DNA from: Micromonospora sp. WMMD980
GTDB taxonomy: Bacteria > Actinomycetota > Actinomycetes > Mycobacteriales > Micromonosporaceae
Assembly: GCF_029626035.1 (NCBI RefSeq)
Contig: NZ_JARUBE010000003.1
Location: forward strand, 1,612,001 to 1,676,000
Length of the DNA stretch: 64,000 bases
Direction of reading: 5' to 3'
A program made the position numbers and the translations under genes. Shown here one piece after another: positions 18,194 through 23,894 of the stretch. Position 1 is the first letter of the stretch; the number at the start of each line of letters is the position of its first letter. The notes below the pieces were generated by a model. The model did not search any database and had not been told where the DNA came from. It saw nothing but the letters and a program-made list of their open reading frames with translations.

Positions 18194-19152
18194 CCGGCCG
18201 TACCCGCGCCGCCGCCTCCGCTACCGGCCCCGTCGAGCCCGGTGACCGCGCGCCGGGTGGCGCCGCCGCTGCCGAACCCGGTGACCGCGCGCCGGATGGC
18301 GCCGCCGCTGCCGAGCCCGGCGAGGAGCGCCTGGTGGTGGCCGGCGTCGAGGTGGCCCGTTACGTGGTCCGGCCGGACCTGGACCCCCGGCACGGTCCCC
18401 GGCCCTACCTGCACCCGGTGCGGACCCGCGCCGGCATTCCGGTCACCGACGTGCTTCCCGCCGACCACGTCTGGCACCTCGGCGCGTCCCTGGCCGTGCC
18501 GGACGTCGACGGCGCGAACCTCTGGGGCGGCCGCACCTACGTGCGCGGCACCGGCTACACCTGGCGCGACGACCACGGCGTCATCGTCCACACCGGCTGG
18601 CGGGAACGGGCCGTCGACCGGCTCGACCACGACCTGGAATGGCGGGACACCGACGGCCGGCCGCTGCTGCGCGAACACCGCCGGCTCACCGCCTCCCCGG
18701 CCGGCGACGACGCCTGGTGGCTGACGCTGTCCAGCACGCTCGCGTCCGCCACCGGCGCCGACGTCCACCTGGGCAGCCCGGCCACCAACGGCCGCCCCGG
18801 CGGCGCCGGCTACGGCGGATTCTTCTGGCGAGCGGTCGCCGACGCCGAACCCCACGTCTGCACCGGCGAGGCGACCGGTGAGGAGGCGGTCAACGGCTCG
18901 GCCGCGCCGTGGCTGGCGCTCACCGGCACCGCGCCGGGCGGCGGCGCGTACACGTTGGTGTTCAGCGGCCTGGGTCCGGGCGACCGCTGGTTCGTCCGCA
19001 CCGCCATGTACCCGGGCGTCTGCGTCGCGTACGCCTTCGACCGGCCGGCGGTGGTCGCCGCCGGCACGCCCCGCCGCAACCGGCACCGGGTGCTCGTCGT
19101 CGACGGCCACCTCGACCCGGCGGCCGTCCCGACCCGGCTGGCGTCGCCGTGA
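18190..19152 (+). CDS. PmoA-like (DUF6807) protein
   Basis: The 320-residue protein resembles the DUF6807 or PmoA-like family found in sugar-utilisation clusters. Supporting segments are YLHPVRTRAGIPVTD, DHVWHLGASL and ENGSAAPWLAL-like patterns. Biochemical function in the family is not established; a beta-sandwich sugar-related fold is presumed. Residues 17 to 42 hold a 13-residue tandem repeat (GDRAPGGAAAAEP and near copy), coded by two 39-bp direct repeats, so the N-terminus is expanded by about 26 flexible residues. The start overlaps the DUF624 stop. Its stop lies in the first GTGA of the 59-bp repeat pair. Confidence 0.65.
   Translation: MTGRTRAAASATGPVEPGDRAPGGAAAAEPGDRAPDGAAAAEPGEERLVVAGVEVARYVVRPDLDPRHGPRPYLHPVRTRAGIPVTDVLPADHVWHLGASLAVPDVDGANLWGGRTYVRGTGYTWRDDHGVIVHTGWRERAVDRLDHDLEWRDTDGRPLLREHRRLTASPAGDDAWWLTLSSTLASATGADVHLGSPATNGRPGGAGYGGFFWRAVADAEPHVCTGEATGEEAVNGSAAPWLALTGTAPGGGAYTLVFSGLGPGDRWFVRTAMYPGVCVAYAFDRPAVVAAGTPRRNRHRVLVVDGHLDPAAVPTRLASP
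18238..18315 (+). repeat. Two 39-bp tandem repeats inside the PmoA-like gene
   Basis: Units 18238-18276 and 18277-18315 differ at only two bases and keep the reading frame, adding 13 residues per copy to a disordered Ala/Pro/Gly-rich N-terminus. Confidence 0.9.
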
Positions 19153-19266
19153 GCGCGAGGAGTGAGCCGGGTTTGCGAGCCCCGCAGTCGCGAACGAAGG
19201 GGTCGGCGTGAGCGCGAGGAGTGAGCCGGGTTTGCGAGCCCCGCAGTCGCGAACGAAGGGGTCGCC
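19149..19266 (+). repeat. Tandem pair of 59-bp mini-ORF repeats (locus 1)
   Basis: Two copies (19149-19207 and 19208-19266) differ at one base. Each starts GTGAGCGCGAGGAG and encodes a 20-codon mini-ORF (VSARSEPGLRAPQSRT plus four residues). The first GTG overlaps the PmoA-like stop (GTGA). The TGA of copy 1 overlaps the GTG of copy 2, and the TGA of copy 2 overlaps the GTG of KDG kinase. Near-identical copies occur inverted at 22123-22240. Confidence 0.95.
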
Positions 19267-20250
19267 GTGACCGGGCCGGAGGTCGCCTGCGTGGGGGAGA
19301 CCATGGTGGTGCTCACCCCCGACGGCGGCGGCCCGCTGCAACACGCCACCCGCCTCCTGGTCGGCGTCGGCGGCGCCGAGTCGAACGTGGCGATGGGACT
19401 GGCCCGGCTCGGCCACCGCGCCGCCTGGGTCAGCCGGGTCGGCGACGACCCGTTCGGCCGTCGGATGGTCGCCGAGATCGCCGCCGCCGGGGTCGACGTC
19501 GACCTGGTCACCGTCGACCCGTCCGCCCCGACCGGCGTCTACCTCAAGGATCCCGGTCCGGCCGGCACCCGGGTCCACTACCACCGGGCCGGGTCGGCGG
19601 CGAGCCGCCTCGGCGCGGCGGACCTCGCCGACGCGCGGCTGGCCGGGGTGCGGCTGATGCACCTGTCCGGGATCACCGCCGCGCTCTCCGACTCCTGCCG
19701 GGACCTGCTCGCGCACGCGCTGGGCGGGCGGGTGGCGCCCGGGGCCCGGGTCACCTTCGACGTGAACCACCGACCGGCGCTCTGGCCCGCCGACCGGGCC
19801 GGACCGGCGCTGCGGGAGCTGGCCGACCGCGCCGACGTGGTGCTCGTCGGGCAGGACGAGGCCGACACGCTGTGGGGCGCCGCCGATCCGATCGCCGTGC
19901 GCGACCTGCTGCCCGGGCCGGAACTGGTGGTGGTCAAGGACGGGGCGGTCGGCGCGACCGCGCTGGCGCGTACCGGGCCGGCGGTCTTCGTGCCGGCGCT
20001 GCCGCTGGACGTGGTGGAGTCGGTCGGCGCCGGGGACGCGTTCGCCGCCGGATTCCTCGGCGGTCTGCTGCGCCGGGTCGACCTGAGATCCTGTCTGCGC
20101 CTGGGTCACCTCACCGCGGCGCCGGTGCTGGCCGCGTCGGGCGACAACGCGCCACCGCCGGACCCGGCGCGGATCGCCCGGGCGCTGGCGCTGACCGACC
20201 GGGACTGGGCGGCGCCGGGACGGCGTCACGACGGAGGGAGCGGCACATGA
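19267..20250 (+). CDS. kdgK: 2-keto-3-deoxygluconate kinase (PfkB family)
   Basis: The 327-residue protein is a ribokinase-like sugar kinase. VGGAESNVAMGLARLG is the N-terminal signature, FDVNHRPALW matches the KDG-kinase-type substrate segment, and VESVGAGDAFAAGFLGG is the C-terminal PfkB motif with the catalytic Asp. It would phosphorylate KDG to KDPG, the product handled by the aldolase encoded next. The GTG start at 19267 overlaps the stop of the second 59-bp mini-ORF. Its own stop overlaps the aldolase start as ATGA. Confidence 0.88.
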   Translation: MTGPEVACVGETMVVLTPDGGGPLQHATRLLVGVGGAESNVAMGLARLGHRAAWVSRVGDDPFGRRMVAEIAAAGVDVDLVTVDPSAPTGVYLKDPGPAGTRVHYHRAGSAASRLGAADLADARLAGVRLMHLSGITAALSDSCRDLLAHALGGRVAPGARVTFDVNHRPALWPADRAGPALRELADRADVVLVGQDEADTLWGAADPIAVRDLLPGPELVVVKDGAVGATALARTGPAVFVPALPLDVVESVGAGDAFAAGFLGGLLRRVDLRSCLRLGHLTAAPVLAASGDNAPPPDPARIARALALTDRDWAAPGRRHDGGSGT

Positions 20251-20861
20251 CCGGGCACGACTTCGCACCGCTGTTCGGCGACGCGCGGGTGATGGTGATC
20301 CTGCGTGACCTGCCGCCGGAGGAGACGGTCCGGCTCGCGGAGCTGGCCTGGGATCTCGGCATCGACGTGGTGGAGGTGCCCATCCGGACGCCGGGCGCGG
20401 TGCCCGCGCTGCGCGCCGCCGCCACGGCCGGACGGCGGCGGGACCGGCTCGTCGGCGCCGGCACGGTCCGCACCCCCGCCCAGGTCCGCCAGGCGGTCGG
20501 CGCCGGCGCGGCGTTCACCGTCGCGCCCGGCCTGGACCTGACGGTCGCCGACGCGGCGCGCAGCTACGGACTCCCGCACCTGCCCGGCGTGGCCACCCCC
20601 ACCGAGGCGCAGCAGGCGCTCGACCACGGCCTGGTCTGGCTCAAGGCGTTCCCGGCGGTCAGCCTCGGCCCGGCCTGGTTCCGGGCGGTCGCCGGTCCGC
20701 TCCCGGAGGCCCGGTTCGTGGCCACCGGCGGCATCGACGCCGGCAACGCGGGCGACTTCCTGGCCGCCGGCGTGCGGGTGGTGGCGGTCGGCTCGGCGCT
20801 CACCGACCCGGCGCAACTGCCGCGCCTGGCCGAACTCGCCGGTGGTCGTCCGGTCAGGTGA
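20247..20861 (+). CDS. eda: KDPG (2-dehydro-3-deoxyphosphogluconate) aldolase
   Basis: The 204-residue protein is a class I aldolase of the KDPG/KHG family: VVEVPIRTPGA carries the catalytic Glu, GAGTVRTPAQV the central strand, LKAFPA the Schiff-base Lys, and FVATGGID the phosphate-binding loop. It splits KDPG into pyruvate and glyceraldehyde-3-phosphate, completing the hexuronate pathway of this locus. It overlaps the kinase by four bases and ends eight bases inside the convergent membrane-protein gene. Confidence 0.9.
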   Translation: MTGHDFAPLFGDARVMVILRDLPPEETVRLAELAWDLGIDVVEVPIRTPGAVPALRAAATAGRRRDRLVGAGTVRTPAQVRQAVGAGAAFTVAPGLDLTVADAARSYGLPHLPGVATPTEAQQALDHGLVWLKAFPAVSLGPAWFRAVAGPLPEARFVATGGIDAGNAGDFLAAGVRVVAVGSALTDPAQLPRLAELAGGRPVR

Positions 20862-21618
20862 CCGTGCGACCGGACGTGGTCACCGTGGTGCGCACCGCCT
20901 TGACGATCGCCGGGATCGAACCGACCAGCAGCACCAGCGCCCAGATCAACGCCACCACGGCGAACACCACCGCGCCGAGGTCGTCGAGGATGCTGACCAG
21001 GATCACCGGCAGCAGGCCGTGCAGGAGCTGGAGCACCACCGTGCACAGCAGCGTGGTCAGCGCCAGCAGCACCAGGCCCTTGTTGCGCAGGAAACGCGGC
21101 TGGGCGGCCAGCAGCAGCCCGCCCCAGACCAGCTTGAGCAGCAGCACCAGGCCGAGCAGCACGGCCGCGTCACCGACCGGGAAGAACCCCCACACCGCCA
21201 GGTAGGCGAGCGTGCCGAACGGGGGCGCCAGGAACAGCGAGACCATGACGGTCAGCTCGACGAACGCGACGATCAGCAGGACCAGCGACACCAGCAGCAG
21301 CACGACCGAGAAGACCAGTGTGGCCACGCCCTGCACCCGGCCCTGCACCCGGTCGGGCAGCACCAGGCTCAACGCGAACAGCCCGGTGGTCCAGAGCGCC
21401 ACCACGTCGATCAGCGCCAGGTAACCGGTGCCCCGCCCGGACGGCTCGGCCACCCCACCCACGTCGCCCAGTTCGACGCCGAGCTGGCCGGCGCTGTCGC
21501 GCAGCGCGGAGCCCGCGTCCCCGCCGCCGGTCAGCGCCGCCGCGCCCAGCTCCACGGCGACCACCAGCGCGATCGCGAACAACGCCAGCAGCAGGAACGG
21601 TTTCCGCAGCTCACCCAT
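20854..21618 (-). CDS. Polytopic membrane protein at the end of the injection-system operon
   Basis: The 254-residue protein has about six hydrophobic segments (for example FLLLALFAIALVVAVELGAA, then five more from residue 75 on) and no recognised domain. It is the last gene of the minus-strand contractile-injection-like operon and overlaps the convergent aldolase gene by eight bases. It may help hold or position the particle at the membrane, but this is inferred from operon membership only. Confidence 0.6.
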   Translation of the reverse strand: MGELRKPFLLLALFAIALVVAVELGAAALTGGGDAGSALRDSAGQLGVELGDVGGVAEPSGRGTGYLALIDVVALWTTGLFALSLVLPDRVQGRVQGVATLVFSVVLLLVSLVLLIVAFVELTVMVSLFLAPPFGTLAYLAVWGFFPVGDAAVLLGLVLLLKLVWGGLLLAAQPRFLRNKGLVLLALTTLLCTVVLQLLHGLLPVILVSILDDLGAVVFAVVALIWALVLLVGSIPAIVKAVRTTVTTSGRTVT

Positions 21619-21645
21619 GTCGCGCCTCCATGTCGGCGGGCCCGG

Positions 21646-22122
21646 TCAGGACCGGGCGACCGTGACCGTGCACCCGCCACCTCCCGGGCACCGCAGGACC
21701 ACCTCGGTCTCCCGGTCCACCGCCACCTTCGCCACCGTCGCGCCGTCCGGCCCGGCGGTGACCTCGTCGGTGACCGTGACGTCCGCGTCGCCGGGGGCGC
21801 GGGCCGTCACCTCGAACGGCGTCGTGCCGCGCAGCACCAGCGTGCGCAGCGTGCCCGGGTCGGCGACCCGCAGCCGGCAGGTGGCGCCGAAGCCGACCAC
21901 CACGCCGTCGGCGGTGCTGGTCGGTGCGGCGGCCGGCGGCACGCACGCCACGGTCACCGTCGCCGGGTCCACCGCCCCGGCGCCGCGTCCGAGCCGGGCC
22001 AGCGGACCCGGCCCGGACGCCGGATCGCCCGGGTCGGCGCGCCGCCCGGCCACCGCCACCACCCAGAGCACCACCAGCAACACGGCCAGCGCGACCAGCA
22101 GCACCTTCTGCCGACCGCTCAC
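21646..22122 (-). CDS. Small membrane-anchored protein with extracytoplasmic beta-rich domain
   Basis: The 158-residue protein has one N-terminal transmembrane helix (KVLLVALAVLLVVLWVVAVA) and then a domain with paired cysteines (TVACVPP, ATCRLRV, LRCPGGGGCTV). No family is recognised. The GTG at 22122 is chosen: it overlaps the stop of the second inverted 59-bp mini-ORF as GTGA and has AGGAGG upstream inside the repeat. An ATG at 22158 lies within the repeat and would fuse repeat sequence to the protein. Confidence 0.55.
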   Translation of the reverse strand: MSGRQKVLLVALAVLLVVLWVVAVAGRRADPGDPASGPGPLARLGRGAGAVDPATVTVACVPPAAAPTSTADGVVVGFGATCRLRVADPGTLRTLVLRGTTPFEVTARAPGDADVTVTDEVTAGPDGATVAKVAVDRETEVVLRCPGGGGCTVTVARS

Positions 22123-22240
22123 GGTGCCCTCCTGGTTCGCGACTGCGGGGCTCGCCACACCGGCTCACTCCTCGCGCTCACGGTGCCCTCCTGGTTCGCG
22201 ACTGCGGGGCTCGCAACACTGGCTCACTCCTCGCGCTCAC
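22123..22240 (-). repeat. Tandem pair of 59-bp mini-ORF repeats (locus 2, inverted)
   Basis: On the minus strand, copies 22240-22182 and 22181-22123 differ at two bases and match the pair at 19149-19266 over roughly the first 45 bases. Again each encodes a 20-codon mini-ORF (VSARSEPVLRAPQSRT plus four residues) chained by GTGA overlaps from the upstream gene stop (22237-22239) to the downstream GTG (22122). The tail of each copy holds AGGAGG, which can serve as the next ribosome binding site. Confidence 0.95.
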
Positions 22241-23157
22241 GGCCGGTCGGCCGGGGTGAAGCGGACCAGGTCCACCCCGGCGAAGTAGGAGTCGGTGCCC
22301 TGGGTCTTGCTCACCGCCACCAGCGTCAGCTCGTGCGCGCCCCGGGTCAGCTCCAGCGTGGCCACCTCCGCCTCGTCCGTGGTGGCCACGGTCGGGCTGA
22401 AGCCGAGGAACGTGTCGCCGATCTGCCTGCCGTCGACCAGCCAGATGGTGTTCGCGTAGTCGGGCGCGGTGGTGCGCACCGTGGAGAACCGCCAGGTGCC
22501 GTCCGACGGCAGGTCCACCCGCACGGTCACCCGGTCGCCGACCGCCCGTCCGAGGAAGAAGAGCTGCCGGTCGCCGGACCAGGTCACGCCGCAGCAGTTG
22601 TCCTGCGCCACCACCGCCGCCTTGGCGGCGGTCTTCGAGGTGACCTCGGCGCCGGCGACGAGCGTCTCCGCCTCCACCGTCACCGGCCGGGCCTGCGGCG
22701 TCGGCGGGGTGTCCGGCCCGCGGGTCACCAGCCACACCACCACGCCGGTCACCACCAGCAGCAGCACCGCCGCGGCCGCCAACCACGGCCACGGCGAGCG
22801 CTTCGGCGCCACCACCGCCCGCACGTCGTAGGTGACCCGGCCACTGGAGCGGGAACTCTCCTCCGGAGCGGTGTTCGCCGAGTACGCGAACCCGGTCATG
22901 TCGTAGCGCCGGGGCGGGGTGCCGGGCGGTACGACGAGCCGGACCAGGACCGACACCGACCCCTGCCCGGGCACCACCCGCTGCGGCTCGGCCACCGTGA
23001 ACCAGGCGCGTTGGCTGCCCTCGCCCGGCGCGACGTCGAACACCACGGTGTCCGGCGCCGCGCCGGGGTTCGACACGGTGAAGGTCAGCTCGCCGACGTT
23101 GCGGGCGTCCAGGGTGAACTGCTCGGCGGCGGCGACGACGGTCCATTCGGTGGTCAT
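22237..23157 (-). CDS. Ig-like / carbohydrate-binding-like membrane protein of the injection-system operon
   Basis: The 306-residue protein has three parts. An N-terminal beta-sandwich-like domain (residues 1 to about 110, LTFTVSNPGAAPDTVVF) resembles secreted Ig-like modules. A single transmembrane helix (WLAAAAVLLLVVTGVVVWLV) follows, and then a C-terminal domain (about 150-306) of carbohydrate-binding-module style (VTVRVDLPSDGTWRF, HELTLVAVSK). The start overlaps the tail-protein-I stop as ATGA. A role in anchoring the particle or binding a surface is possible; no direct evidence is seen. Confidence 0.6.
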   Translation of the reverse strand: MTTEWTVVAAAEQFTLDARNVGELTFTVSNPGAAPDTVVFDVAPGEGSQRAWFTVAEPQRVVPGQGSVSVLVRLVVPPGTPPRRYDMTGFAYSANTAPEESSRSSGRVTYDVRAVVAPKRSPWPWLAAAAVLLLVVTGVVVWLVTRGPDTPPTPQARPVTVEAETLVAGAEVTSKTAAKAAVVAQDNCCGVTWSGDRQLFFLGRAVGDRVTVRVDLPSDGTWRFSTVRTTAPDYANTIWLVDGRQIGDTFLGFSPTVATTDEAEVATLELTRGAHELTLVAVSKTQGTDSYFAGVDLVRFTPADRP

Positions 23158-23894
23158 GACGGCTCCTCGGGCGGATCGTGGGGCGGGGGCACGTGCGCCC
23201 GGCCGACCGCGCGCACCGGCCCGGCCGGCGGCGGCGTCGGGTCGACCGGGGGCGGCGTCGGGTCGGCCGGCGACGGCGGCACGGGCTCGGCCGGGGTCGG
23301 CGGCACGGGCTCGGCGGGGGTCGGCGGCACCGGCTCGGCGGGGGTCGGCGTCGGCTCGGTCGGCGGCGGGGAATCGGCGGGCGGGTCGGCGTCGGCGGCG
23401 ACCACCTCGACGGTGACCGCGGCCGGCTTCTCCGCCTCGACGATCCGGCTGACCAGCGCCAGCCGGTCCGCGGCGGCCGGCGGCACGCGGACCACCAGGT
23501 GGAACGGCCGATCGGCCGGCTCGTCGAGCACGAACCCGGTCGCCCCGGTGGCCAGCTCCAGCGCGGTGCGCATCCCGTACGGCGTGCCGCGCCAGCGGGC
23601 CAGCAGCGCGCCGTGCGCGACCAGGTCACGCAGTCGGCCCAGGGGCAGCGGCAGTGGCGCGTCCGCGCGCGGCGCGGCCACCACGTGGTCCATCGCCACC
23701 CAGCGGGTCAGGTACGCCACGAACCCGTCCGGCGTCCGGTACGGCCCGAACAACGCGTCGACGTCGGCGAGCACCGCCTCGTCCGGGGCGTGCAGCGCCT
23801 CCATCACGTCCAGCAGCGCGCCCAACACGCTGCCCGGGCCGGCGGCCCGCTGGTAGGCGGCCGGCAGCAGCCGCTCAATCGCCGTTCGGCGCAT
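23154..23894 (-). CDS. Phage tail protein I-like baseplate protein with Pro-rich tail
   Basis: The 246-residue protein opens with RTAIERLLPAAYQRAAG and continues with GRLRDLVAHGALLARWRGTPYGMRTALELATG, the layout of tail protein I (P2 gpI) as found in contractile injection systems, where it joins the baseplate. Residues from about 175 on are a Pro/Glu/Ala-rich tail with repeated PTPAEPVPP units. The ATG at 23894 lies 20 bases inside the upstream baseplate gene, so expression is coupled. The Pro-rich tail could be a flexible linker for a fibre or cargo; that part is speculative. Confidence 0.75.
   Translation of the reverse strand: MRRTAIERLLPAAYQRAAGPGSVLGALLDVMEALHAPDEAVLADVDALFGPYRTPDGFVAYLTRWVAMDHVVAAPRADAPLPLPLGRLRDLVAHGALLARWRGTPYGMRTALELATGATGFVLDEPADRPFHLVVRVPPAAADRLALVSRIVEAEKPAAVTVEVVAADADPPADSPPPTEPTPTPAEPVPPTPAEPVPPTPAEPVPPSPADPTPPPVDPTPPPAGPVRAVGRAHVPPPHDPPEEPS

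Noticed and set aside
22123..22158. ATG 22158 as start of the small anchored protein
   Set aside because: It lies inside the 59-bp repeat and would fuse repeat-coded residues to a protein whose signal anchor starts cleanly at GTG 22122.
23215..23345. Short direct repeats resembling a CRISPR-like array
   Set aside because: They are in-frame Pro/Glu/Ala codon repeats in the tail-protein-I gene, with no spacer pattern and no cas genes nearby.
20842..23856. Plus-strand open frame of about 1000 codons
   Set aside because: It is antisense to the membrane and injection-operon genes and consists of Gln/His/Arg-rich shadow sequence.
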